Shown: positions 1 to 5,691 of the stretch, one piece after another
Layout of the letters: every line of letters starts with the position of its first letter
How positions within the stretch are numbered: position 1 is the first letter of the stretch
Assembly (NCBI GenBank): GCA_003158885.1
Contig: PMLN01000116.1
Span: 6,802-12,492, forward strand
DNA: 5,691 nt
Source: Anaerolineae bacterium
GTDB taxonomy: Bacteria; Chloroflexota; Anaerolineae; Anaerolineales; Villigracilaceae
Direction: 5' to 3'
Made by a program: the position numbers and the translations under genes
Notes under the pieces: generated by a model
The model's input: only the letters and a program-made list of their open reading frames with translations
What the model was told of the DNA's origin: nothing
Database searches by the model: none

Positions 1-162
1 GTTTTCAAATCGGTGGTGCCGCGTTCCATCCGGCTGGCGGAGGCGCCTTCCTATGGATTGCCCATCTCGGCCTATGCGCCTTCGTCGGCCGGCGCACAAG
101 CGTATGAAGCGCTGGCAAAGGAATTATTGAAAGGTGATCGTTTGAAAGTTTCCGGTGATTGA
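1..162 (+). CDS. parA: ParA/Soj-type chromosome partitioning ATPase, C-terminal fragment
   Basis: The reading frame is open from the first base and stops at TGA 160-162, giving the last 53 residues of a protein whose start lies outside the window. The segment VVPRSIRLAEAPSYGLPI matches the conserved C-terminal part of ParA/Soj (usual form 'IPRnvrLsEAPS-G-Pi'), followed by the usual terminal helix (AYEALAKELLK). In the family, ParA is a deviant-Walker ATPase that binds DNA non-specifically as an ATP dimer and is stimulated by ParB to move the origin region. The Walker motifs are not in view. The parB gene follows 56 nt downstream on the same strand, as in a standard parAB locus. The ParA identification is strong from the motif plus context. 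Whether the protein is intact cannot be judged. Confidence 0.93.
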   Translation, partial: VFKSVVPRSIRLAEAPSYGLPISAYAPSSAGAQAYEALAKELLKGDRLKVSGD

Positions 163-207
163 ACACAAAGGCCTGGGTTCTTTCTTTGCGTTCTCAGTGA
201 TGGATGA

Positions 208-213
208 CAGGAG
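208..213 (+). promoter_or_regulatory. Ribosome binding site of parB
   Basis: CAGGAG lies 5 nt before the ATG at 219. This decides the parB start: the in-frame ATG at 204 would add only five residues (MTGVN), places this purine-rich sequence inside the coding region, and has no comparable Shine-Dalgarno of its own. Confidence 0.75.
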
Positions 214-218
214 TAAAC

Positions 219-1064
219 ATGCCTCAACGTAGCGGTCTCGGCAAGGGACTCGATGCTCTCATACCCGGCGGTGAACCTGTTTCGAGCGCTGGCGGCGCTG
301 CACAAGTTGCAGTCGGCGCCATCCAGCGTAATCCGCGTCAGCCGCGCCAGTCTTTCAAGGAGGATGAACTCGAAGAATTGGCGATGTCCATCCGCGAGCA
401 TGGCGTGATCCAACCGTTGATTGTCTCTCCGGCCGGGAACGGTGTGTATACGTTGATCGCCGGTGAGCGGCGTTTGCAGGCTGCACGCCGTGCCGGGCTG
501 CTGAATGTGCCTGTGGTGATTCGCAATGCCACGGATCAGCAGCTGCTTGAGTTGGCCCTGATCGAAAATGTCCAGCGCGCCGATTTGAATGCAATTGAAG
601 AAGCCGAGGCGTTTCATCACCTCATCAAGGAATTTGGGCTTTCCCAGGACGCGGTGGCGCTGCGCGTGGGCAAGAGCCGTGTGGCGGTGACCAATACGCT
701 CCGTCTTCTGGATGCCTCCTCTGCGGTTAAGCAGGCCTTGGTGGATCAGAAGATCTCCGAAGGCCATGCGCGTGCCTTGCTTGCGCTGCATTCTGCCAAG
801 GCGCAGGAAGCGGCCCTGCATTCGATCATCAACCTGGATTTAAGCGTCCGGCAGACGGAGCAGTTGGCGCGCAAACTCGGGGGGCAGAAGCCGGTCTCGA
901 AAAAGAAAACCAGCGGCAATCCGAATGTAAGCGACATCGAGCGACGTTTGCGTACCAGCCTCGGCACAAAGGTCTCGCTTAAGCATGGCAGGAAGGGCGG
1001 CGCACTCACCATCTATTATTATTCGGACGAAGAGTTGGATGCCTTATTGGAAAAGATATTATGA
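219..1064 (+). CDS. parB: ParB/Spo0J-type chromosome partitioning protein (CTPase clamp, parS binding)
   Basis: A 281-residue protein, normal for chromosomal ParB. The start at 219 gives the typical N-terminus MPQRSGLGKGLDALIPGG, the short peptide that in the family stimulates ParA ATPase. The ParB N-terminal CTP-binding domain spans about residues 30-120, with IQRNPRQPR (35-43), GVIQPLIV (62-69), the phosphate-binding GERR motif (82-85) and ENVQR (116-120). A helix-turn-helix for parS recognition lies at about 140-164 (GLSQDAVALRVGKSRVAV). After a basic linker rich in K/S (about 225-237), a C-terminal dimerisation domain ends in IYYYSDEELDALLEKIL. All expected motifs are present, so it should be active as a CTP-dependent sliding clamp loading at parS. 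It follows parA by 56 nt, and its TGA overlaps the start of the next gene by 4 nt. No parS-like palindrome was found inside the window. Confidence 0.95.
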   Translation: MPQRSGLGKGLDALIPGGEPVSSAGGAAQVAVGAIQRNPRQPRQSFKEDELEELAMSIREHGVIQPLIVSPAGNGVYTLIAGERRLQAARRAGLLNVPVVIRNATDQQLLELALIENVQRADLNAIEEAEAFHHLIKEFGLSQDAVALRVGKSRVAVTNTLRLLDASSAVKQALVDQKISEGHARALLALHSAKAQEAALHSIINLDLSVRQTEQLARKLGGQKPVSKKKTSGNPNVSDIERRLRTSLGTKVSLKHGRKGGALTIYYYSDEELDALLEKIL

Positions 1065-2641
1065 AGCTCCTGCATCACGCCCGGATTTACACGCTGGATC
1101 CTTCGCGGCCGGTTGCATCGGTGATTGCCATTGATCATGGGGTGATCATTGCAGTCGGCGGGGATGAATTGTCCTCCGGCTTCGACCGCGCCGAAAAACA
1201 AAATATGGAAGGCCGTGTCATCCTGCCCGGTCTCACCGATGCGCATTTGCATCTTCAATATTATGCGCTGGGGTTGGAGAAAATTGATTGCGAAACGGGT
1301 ACGCTGGAGGCATGTCTTGGGCGCGTGGCGGAGCGTGTTGGACGGGTCAAACCGGGAGAATGGATCCTCGGCCACGGCTGGAATCAAAATGTTTGGGCGC
1401 AGGGGGGCTGGCCCTCTGCTTCGGATCTCGATCCGATCACGCCGGATCATCCTGCCTATCTGACGGCCAAGTCGTTGCATGCGGCCTGGGCAAATAGCGC
1501 CGCCTTGAGATTGGCAAATATCACCGCCGCTACGCCTGATCCTAAAGATGGACAGATCCAGCGCGCTATCAACGGTGAACCCACCGGTCTTTTGTTTGAA
1601 AACGCCATGCAGTTGGTTGGCGATATTGTGCCTGCGCCGGATACGGATGGACTTGCACGGCTCATGGAACAGGCTCAGGCCATTCTGTGGAAGATGGGCT
1701 TGACCGGCGTTCATGATTTTGACCGCCGCGATTCTTTCATGGCTTTGCAAAAGCTGCATGCCGATGGAAAATTGAAACTGCGCGTTACAAAGAATATTCC
1801 TGTGGACCTTCTCGATCATGCCTATGAACTCGGGCTTCGCACCGGCTTTGGCGATGATTGGCTGCGCGTCGGTTCGGTCAAGGTTTTTATGGATGGTGCG
1901 CTGGGTCCGCGCACGGCGGCCATGTTCCAGCCTTACCTGACCGAGTCTGAGAATTGCGGTGTCTTGAATATGGACGGCGAGGAACTGTTTGAGCTTGGCC
2001 GTCAGGCTGCCGACGGGGGGCTTGGTATGACCGTTCACGCCATCGGCGACCGCGCCAATCACGAAGTGTTGAATGCCTATGAGCAATTGCGCGCCTATGA
2101 AACAAAAAAGGGTTTGCCGCATCTGCGTCATCGCATCGAACATGTACAGCTCCTTCATCCCGATGATGCGGCGCGTCTGGCGCAATTGAACGTGGTCGCC
2201 TCCATGCAGCCGATCCATGCCACTTCGGATATGGCTATGGCGGATAAATATTGGGGCGGGCGATCCGCATTGGCTTACGCCTGGCGGACACAGTTGGATG
2301 CGGGGGCGCATCTCGCCTTCGGTTCGGACGCGCCGGTCGAATCGCCGAATCCGTTTTGGGGCATCCATGCGGCCGTTACACGCCGCCGCGCGGATGGCTC
2401 GCCAAACCCCGCCGGCTGGCATCCCGAACAGCGCCTGACGATGCAGGAAGCCCTCGAAGGTTTTACAACCGGTGCGGCCTATGCCGCTTATGCCGAAGAT
2501 CGGTTGGGAAAATTGGTCCCCGGCTATTTGGCCGATCTGATTGTTCTGGATAAAGACCCGTTTGCTTGTGATCCGATGGAAGTTAAAGATTTGGGATCAT
2601 CGGCTACAATGGTAGGCGGCGATTGGGTTTGGCAATCCTAG
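1061..2641 (+). CDS. YtcJ-like metal-dependent amidohydrolase (Amidohydro_3 family)
   Basis: A 526-residue cytoplasmic protein with no signal peptide; its length is typical of the family. The N-terminus begins the beta-sandwich (about 1-55) and leads into VILPGLTDAHLHL with the metal-binding pair H62/H64. Further motifs of the TIM-barrel hydrolase are VKVFMDGALGPRTA (K274 in the place of a possible bridging lysine), HAIGDRAN (H326), HRIEHVQ (H361) and FGSDAPVE (D423, the expected catalytic acid). The C-terminal RLGKLVPGYLADLIVLDKDP closes the beta-sandwich as in dihydroorotase/urease-type enzymes. Family members hydrolyse amide or related bonds (for example N-substituted formamide deformylase), but the substrate here cannot be read from sequence. 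The start ATG at 1061 overlaps the parB stop (ATGA) and has only a weak purine run before it (GGAAAAG, 1049-1055), so its translation is probably coupled to parB. A role in segregation is not implied by the family. Confidence 0.88.
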   Translation: MKLLHHARIYTLDPSRPVASVIAIDHGVIIAVGGDELSSGFDRAEKQNMEGRVILPGLTDAHLHLQYYALGLEKIDCETGTLEACLGRVAERVGRVKPGEWILGHGWNQNVWAQGGWPSASDLDPITPDHPAYLTAKSLHAAWANSAALRLANITAATPDPKDGQIQRAINGEPTGLLFENAMQLVGDIVPAPDTDGLARLMEQAQAILWKMGLTGVHDFDRRDSFMALQKLHADGKLKLRVTKNIPVDLLDHAYELGLRTGFGDDWLRVGSVKVFMDGALGPRTAAMFQPYLTESENCGVLNMDGEELFELGRQAADGGLGMTVHAIGDRANHEVLNAYEQLRAYETKKGLPHLRHRIEHVQLLHPDDAARLAQLNVVASMQPIHATSDMAMADKYWGGRSALAYAWRTQLDAGAHLAFGSDAPVESPNPFWGIHAAVTRRRADGSPNPAGWHPEQRLTMQEALEGFTTGAAYAAYAEDRLGKLVPGYLADLIVLDKDPFACDPMEVKDLGSSATMVGGDWVWQS

Positions 2642-2644
2642 GAG
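2640..2644 (+). promoter_or_regulatory. Ribosome binding site of histidine kinase 1
   Basis: AGGAG overlaps the stop codon (TAG, 2639-2641) of the amidohydrolase and sits 5 nt before ATG 2650. It favours the start at 2650 over the in-frame ATG at 2623, which lies inside the upstream gene and lacks a good Shine-Dalgarno. Confidence 0.75.
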
Positions 2645-2649
2645 TGAAT

Positions 2650-3678
2650 ATGGCTCAGCAGAAATTACAACTTACGCCTGAAATGCTTGTTCCAAAATTG
2701 GGGGGTGCTCTCGTTCATGCCGGCCGTATTTCGGAAATGGACCTGCAGAAGGCGCTCGCTTACCAGCAGGATCAACTCGAGCACGGGGGCAGTTATTTGC
2801 TCGGCCAGGTCTTGCTTGATTTAAAGCTTATTGATCGCGCCACTTTGGATGAGGCGGTCACCGAGCAGATCATCCAGTTGCGCTCGGCCTTGCAAGCTGC
2901 CAATCGAAACCTTGAACTGCGTGTCCAGGGGCGGACGGCGGAATTGCAGGATGCCTTGCGCCGCTTGAGTGAGTTGAGCCAGATGAAGGCGAATTTCGTC
3001 GCCAATATTTCACACGAATTGCGCACGCCTCTGACTCATGTCAAGGGCTATCTGGAATTAATGATCACGGAATCCCTCGGCCCGTTGACCGAGGAACAGC
3101 GTCATGCGCTTGCCATTAGCCAGAAGTCGGCCGGGAAACTGGAGAGTATCATCGGCGATTTGATCATGTTCTCGCTTGCCTCGCGCGGCGAAATGAGCAT
3201 GAAGCAGGAATCGATCGATGTCGGGCGCATTGCAAATTTATCCGTCAAAACCGCTGCCCAAAAGGCGGAAGCGCGCGGGGTGGATGTTCAAGCGGTGGTG
3301 GATCCTGATCTGCCCAGCGTTCAAGGCGATTCGGAAAAGATCGCCTGGGTATTGAATCAACTCCTGGATAATGCCATCAAGTTCACTCCGTCCGGCGGGC
3401 ATGTGATTCTGAGCCTGAAGGCGGAGGGCGCCAATCTGTTGATGGTTTCTGTAACCGATACCGGCATTGGCATCCCGCCTCATCGTTTGGAGGAAATCTT
3501 CGAACCATTCCACCAGCTTGACGACTCTTCGACGCGCAAAGTGGGCGGGGCGGGACTTGGCCTTTCCCTGGTGCGTCAGATCGTCGAGGCCCACGGTTCG
3601 CTTCTTGACGTTCAATCGGCGGAGGGGAAAGGCACTACCTTTAAATTCCCCTTGCTGACCTTCACGGAAGGAAGTTGA
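2650..3678 (+). CDS. Soluble sensor histidine kinase with N-terminal T2SSE_N/MshEN-like module
   Basis: 342 residues, with no membrane segment. Residues about 14-74 hold two copies of the T2SSE_N/MshEN-type repeat: first K16-Q39 (KLGGALVHAG...LQKALAYQ), then L50-Q73 (LLGQVLLD...LDEAVTEQ), separated by 10 residues. A helical coiled-coil linker (about 75-112, including ELRVQGRTAELQ) leads to a HisKA domain (about 112-178) with phospho-acceptor H122 in ISHELRTP; E123 and T126 form the HExxT pattern linked to kinase/phosphatase activity. The HATPase_c domain (about 229-338) has N-box N241 (LLDNAIKF), G1 box DTGIGIP (270-276), F box (EIFEPF) and G2 box GAGLGL (300-305). All catalytic boxes are intact, so it should autophosphorylate. 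The input domain resembles that of type II/IV secretion ATPases, some of which bind c-di-GMP; binding here is an inference. It begins 8 nt after the amidohydrolase and ends 1 nt before the second kinase. The partner is likely the PhoB-type regulator or the receiver downstream. Confidence 0.9.
   Translation: MAQQKLQLTPEMLVPKLGGALVHAGRISEMDLQKALAYQQDQLEHGGSYLLGQVLLDLKLIDRATLDEAVTEQIIQLRSALQAANRNLELRVQGRTAELQDALRRLSELSQMKANFVANISHELRTPLTHVKGYLELMITESLGPLTEEQRHALAISQKSAGKLESIIGDLIMFSLASRGEMSMKQESIDVGRIANLSVKTAAQKAEARGVDVQAVVDPDLPSVQGDSEKIAWVLNQLLDNAIKFTPSGGHVILSLKAEGANLLMVSVTDTGIGIPPHRLEEIFEPFHQLDDSSTRKVGGAGLGLSLVRQIVEAHGSLLDVQSAEGKGTTFKFPLLTFTEGS
3666..3674 (+). promoter_or_regulatory. Ribosome binding site supporting a TTG start of histidine kinase 2
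   Basis: GGAAGGAAG lies within the last codons of kinase 1 and 5 nt before TTG 3680. The next in-frame ATG codes for residue 52, inside the GAF domain, so the TTG is the only start that keeps the domain whole and has a good Shine-Dalgarno. Confidence 0.7.
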
Positions 3679-3679
3679 T

Positions 3680-4879
3680 TTGGAAGCTGAAGCTCCTCTG
3701 GATACCCGCACGCTCGCGCGCATCCATTCCGCTTTGCAAGCCGTCCTTCGCACAGAGGACTGGAAGGAAGGTCTGGATAGCCTGCTGGCGTGCTTGCGCG
3801 CCGATTTCGTTTATGACAATGTTGCAATCTATATGCTCGATTCACGAACCAATGGCGTGGATGTGAATTACGCACGGGCAGTCGGGCGCGGCAAACATGC
3901 GGAAGCGGACGTCAGTTGGGGCGAAGGGATCGCAGAGCATGTGCTGGCAAAAAACCAGATATTGATCGAAACACCGCAGTCGCACGACGATTCTCCCCGC
4001 CTCGAATTGCCGCATTTGATCGGCCTGCCTCTGCAAATCGGTGGGCGGCTGGGCGGGGCGATGGTCTTTGTCCGCTTTGCAGGCCCCCTGTATACCGAGG
4101 AGCATATCCGCCTCGCCTCCCTGATCTCCCTCTGGACGGCTTCTTTGCTGGAACGCAAGACCTTGAAGGATGCGCGCAGCGAACTTGAGTCTGTCCAGCG
4201 TCAGATGCGTTTGCAGGATGACTTTGTTTCAACGATTTCCCATGAACTTCGTACCCCCCTCGGCTTTATCAAAGGTTATAGTACCAGCCTGCTTCGCCAG
4301 GATACAACCTGGGATGAAAACACACAGCGCGAGTTCCTGACCATCATCGATGAGGAGACGGACCGTTTGACCCAGTTGATCGATAATATGCTTGAGTCAG
4401 CCCGCCTGCAAAGCAAAACCATTCAGTTCAAGTTCCAGCCTCTGCGCCTGGATGCGTTGATCGGGGATGTGGCTCAACGCGTGCAGGTTCATGAAGTATC
4501 CCTTGAGATAAAACTGGATTTTGCAGAGATACCGCCCATCCCTGGCGACAGCATGCGCCTTTCACAGGTTTTCGAGAATCTGTTTGTCAACGCCATCAAG
4601 TACGCGCCCGGTTCCCCTCTGCGGATCCACTTGGAACGCGGCAGGAACAACGTACGCGTGGCGTTTTCCGACAAGGGCCCCGGCATTCCTGATGGCTATC
4701 TGCCGTTTATCTTTGAACGGTTCTATCGCGTCCCCGGCCAGACCATTACCGGCACGGGTCTGGGTCTTTATATCTGCAAGCAGATAATTTTGGCACATCA
4801 TGGTAAGATTTGGGCAGAATCTGTCATGGGGCAGGGCGCCACCTTTTTCATAGAACTGCCTCTTGACCCGCTGCCTTGA
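3680..4879 (+). CDS. Soluble GAF-domain sensor histidine kinase
   Basis: 399 residues from a TTG start, with no membrane segment. A GAF-type domain covers about residues 14-156, recognisable from the strand FVYDNVAIYMLD, the segment SWGEGIAEHVLAKNQILIETP's first part (SWGEGIAEHVLAKNQ), and the strand LIGLPLQIGGRLGGAMVF. GAF domains bind small ligands or sense redox state; no ligand can be assigned. A coiled-coil linker (about 157-179) joins a HisKA domain with phospho-acceptor H188 in ISHELRTPLGFIKGY, including the HExxT pattern. The HATPase_c domain (about 285-397) has N304 in the N box (FVNAIKYAP), DKGPGIP (331-337), FERFYRV and G2 box GTGLGL (358-363). It resembles the kinase cores of WalK/PhoR-type enzymes. 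It lies 1 nt after kinase 1 and 26 nt before the response regulator, the most probable phosphotransfer partner. The core is only moderately similar to kinase 1, and the input domains are unrelated, so this is not a recent tandem duplication. Confidence 0.92.
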   Translation: MEAEAPLDTRTLARIHSALQAVLRTEDWKEGLDSLLACLRADFVYDNVAIYMLDSRTNGVDVNYARAVGRGKHAEADVSWGEGIAEHVLAKNQILIETPQSHDDSPRLELPHLIGLPLQIGGRLGGAMVFVRFAGPLYTEEHIRLASLISLWTASLLERKTLKDARSELESVQRQMRLQDDFVSTISHELRTPLGFIKGYSTSLLRQDTTWDENTQREFLTIIDEETDRLTQLIDNMLESARLQSKTIQFKFQPLRLDALIGDVAQRVQVHEVSLEIKLDFAEIPPIPGDSMRLSQVFENLFVNAIKYAPGSPLRIHLERGRNNVRVAFSDKGPGIPDGYLPFIFERFYRVPGQTITGTGLGLYICKQIILAHHGKIWAESVMGQGATFFIELPLDPLP

Positions 4880-4890
4880 TTTGACTTGAT
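4875..4890 (+). repeat. Short direct repeat CTTGAT-N4-CTTGAT before the response regulator gene
   Basis: CTTGAT at 4875-4880 recurs at 4885-4890, a spacing of 10 bp, straddling the stop codon of the kinase and lying just ahead of the regulator's ribosome binding site. OmpR-family regulators bind tandem half-sites repeated about every 10-11 bp, so autoregulation is conceivable. A 6-bp repeat can also arise by chance. Confidence 0.2.
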
Positions 4891-4893
4891 GGA

Positions 4894-4900
4894 AAGGAGA
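4894..4900 (+). promoter_or_regulatory. Ribosome binding site of the response regulator
   Basis: AAGGAGA is a near-consensus Shine-Dalgarno 5 nt before ATG 4906, the strongest in the window. It suggests the regulator is translated independently of, and possibly more abundantly than, the upstream kinases. Confidence 0.75.
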
Positions 4901-4905
4901 ACGAT

Positions 4906-5601
4906 ATGTCCAAACGCATTCTTATTGTGGATGACGAGCCTCGTTACCTCCATCTATTGGAAGCCAACCTGAAAACAGAGGGGTACACGGTTGTTACCGC
5001 GGCCGATGGTGTGCAGGCCGTTGACGTTTTCTCGGCCCATCCCGTGGACCTGATCTTATTGGATATTATGATGCCGCGCCTCGACGGCTTTGCGGCCTGT
5101 CAGCGTATCCGCCAGTTTTCGGACGTGCCGATCATTATGTTGACCGCCAAGGGCGAGGAACAGGATCGCGTCAAGGGGCTGGACCTTGGGGCGGACGATT
5201 ACCTCGTGAAGCCTTTCTCTGCAACGGAACTTCTGGCGCGTGTCCGCGCCGTTTTGCGGCGTGCCCAGCCGCCCGGCGAGAATGGCGGCTCGCGTTTCTT
5301 CACGCACGAAAATCTCAGGATCGATTTCGCCCGCGCCGAGGTCTGGCGCGATGACCAGGCCGTTTCCCTTTCCGCCACGGAATACCGCCTGCTTTTGCAA
5401 TTTGCTCATAACGTCGGCAAGATCCTCACGGCGGAGGAGCTTCTGACCAGCGTTTGGGGCCCTGAATATAAAACGGACAAGGAAATCCTGTGGGTCAGTA
5501 TTGCGCGTCTTCGGCAGAAACTTGAATTTGACCCGCATGCCCCCCGGCATATCGTAACGCGTTCGGGCCTGGGCTATTTGATGCCGCCGATTGAAGCATG
5601 A
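4906..5601 (+). CDS. OmpR/PhoB-family DNA-binding response regulator
   Basis: 231 residues, the usual size of the family. The receiver domain (about 3-118) has the acidic pair D9/D10 (ILIVDDEP), phospho-acceptor D53 (LLDIMMPRLDG), T80 (IIMLTAK) and K102 (YLVKPF), so every phosphorylation residue is present. After a short linker rich in G/P (about 123-130), the winged-helix effector domain (about 132-229) shows LSATEYRLLLQFAHNVGKI, the transactivation-loop region and the recognition helix IARLRQKLE, ending in TRSGLGYLM. It is expected to dimerise on phosphorylation and bind tandem direct repeats to regulate transcription. It follows the GAF kinase by 26 nt with a strong ribosome binding site, so this kinase, and possibly the upstream T2SSE_N-type kinase, likely phosphorylates it. 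The target genes are not known. Resemblance to PhoB/KdpE/WalR types is at family level only. Confidence 0.95.
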   Translation: MSKRILIVDDEPRYLHLLEANLKTEGYTVVTAADGVQAVDVFSAHPVDLILLDIMMPRLDGFAACQRIRQFSDVPIIMLTAKGEEQDRVKGLDLGADDYLVKPFSATELLARVRAVLRRAQPPGENGGSRFFTHENLRIDFARAEVWRDDQAVSLSATEYRLLLQFAHNVGKILTAEELLTSVWGPEYKTDKEILWVSIARLRQKLEFDPHAPRHIVTRSGLGYLMPPIEA

Positions 5602-5627
5602 CGGACATGCCATTGAAAGGAATCTGA

Positions 5628-5691
5628 ATGGCTGGTAAAAAAATTCTTATCATTGATATGGAAGCCGCCAGCCGCAGCTTTGTCGGCGCGG
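5628..5691 (+). CDS. Probable receiver-domain protein, N-terminal fragment (cut by window end)
   Basis: ATG 5628 is preceded by AAAGGAA (5616-5622) at 5-nt spacing and opens a frame that runs off the window after 21 codons. The visible peptide, MAGKKILIIDMEAASRSFVG, has the beta-1 strand plus acidic-pocket pattern of response-regulator receivers (usual form 'kkILIVDDE.asr.fl'). The second aspartate of the pair is replaced by M11 (D10-M11-E12), so metal binding may be altered. It begins 26 nt after the PhoB-type regulator and probably belongs to the same operon. With so little sequence the receiver call rests on one strand motif and context. The remaining domains, including any output domain, are unseen. 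Confidence 0.6.
   Translation, partial: MAGKKILIIDMEAASRSFVGA

Noticed and set aside
204..218. Earlier ATG start for parB
   Set aside because: It adds only five residues, and the good ribosome binding site (208-213) lies downstream of it and serves ATG 219.
163..218. Possible hairpin (CAAAG 166-170 with CTTTG 184-188) or promoter between parA and parB
   Set aside because: The stem is only 5 bp with a 13-nt loop and no T-run follows it; no convincing -35/-10 pair is visible. Treated as a plain intergenic spacer.
72..821. 249-residue open frame on the - strand across the parA end and parB
   Set aside because: It overlaps two well-supported genes and encodes no recognisable motif; it is explained by codon bias of the + strand genes.
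1019..2422. 467-residue open frame on the - strand opposite the amidohydrolase
   Set aside because: It is fully covered by a gene with clear family motifs. Its translation is rich in R, Q, H and I without recognisable domains, and there is no sensible start context. It is an antisense shadow of the coding bias.
2623..2649. Earlier ATG start for kinase 1 inside the amidohydrolase gene
   Set aside because: AGGAG at 2640-2644 points to ATG 2650, and the extra nine residues are out-of-frame translation of the upstream C-terminus.
4221..4236. TGTTTCAACGATTTCC-like stretch resembling a parS half-site
   Set aside because: Only the left half resembles the common TGTTTCACGTGAAACA site; the palindrome is absent and the bases encode conserved residues just before the kinase 2 phospho-acceptor.
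4881..4909. TTGACT as a -35 element for an internal promoter before the response regulator
   Set aside because: At the right spacing the -10 position falls on the start codon region (ATATGT), incompatible with a leader carrying the ribosome binding site.
5598..5627. Nine-codon mini-ORF (ATG overlapping the regulator stop, ending right before ATG 5628)
   Set aside because: It has no ribosome binding site of its own and encodes nothing recognisable; most likely chance, although its stop abuts the next start.

Overview
The window is a gene-dense, moderately GC-rich bacterial chromosomal segment with every gene on the + strand. It starts inside the 3' end of a parA/soj-type gene and runs through parB, a YtcJ-like amidohydrolase, two cytoplasmic histidine kinases and an OmpR/PhoB-family response regulator. 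It ends 21 codons into what looks like another receiver-type regulator. I see no RNA gene, insertion sequence, CRISPR array, integron or phage gene. The protein style (chromosomal parAB, an Amidohydro_3 enzyme, soluble PAS-less kinases, a T2SSE_N-like input domain) most resembles Chloroflexota of the Anaerolineae type. That assignment is an inference from familiarity with such proteins, not something the sequence proves.

Layout: ParA C-terminus (1-162); 56-nt gap; ParB (219-1064); 4-nt ATGA overlap; amidohydrolase (1061-2641); 8-nt gap; histidine kinase 1 with an N-terminal T2SSE_N/MshEN-like module (2650-3678); 1-nt gap; histidine kinase 2 with a GAF domain and a TTG start (3680-4879); 26-nt gap; PhoB-type response regulator (4906-5601); 26-nt gap; receiver-like fragment (5628-end). 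No intergenic gap exceeds 56 nt and none contains a convincing promoter or terminator, so the genes are probably co-transcribed from a promoter upstream of the window.

Functionally there are two blocks. The first is chromosome segregation (ParA ATPase plus ParB CTPase clamp), with a metal-dependent hydrolase translationally coupled to parB. The second is a signalling block: two soluble kinases with different input modules (a possible cyclic-dinucleotide-type module and a GAF small-ligand domain) next to one DNA-binding response regulator and the start of a second, atypical receiver. The most interesting points are the T2SSE_N/MshEN-like domain fused to a histidine kinase, the two-kinase arrangement, the altered acidic pocket of the last receiver, and the embedding of all this directly behind parAB. 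No clearly new system is visible; the region reads as a somewhat unusual combination of known families.
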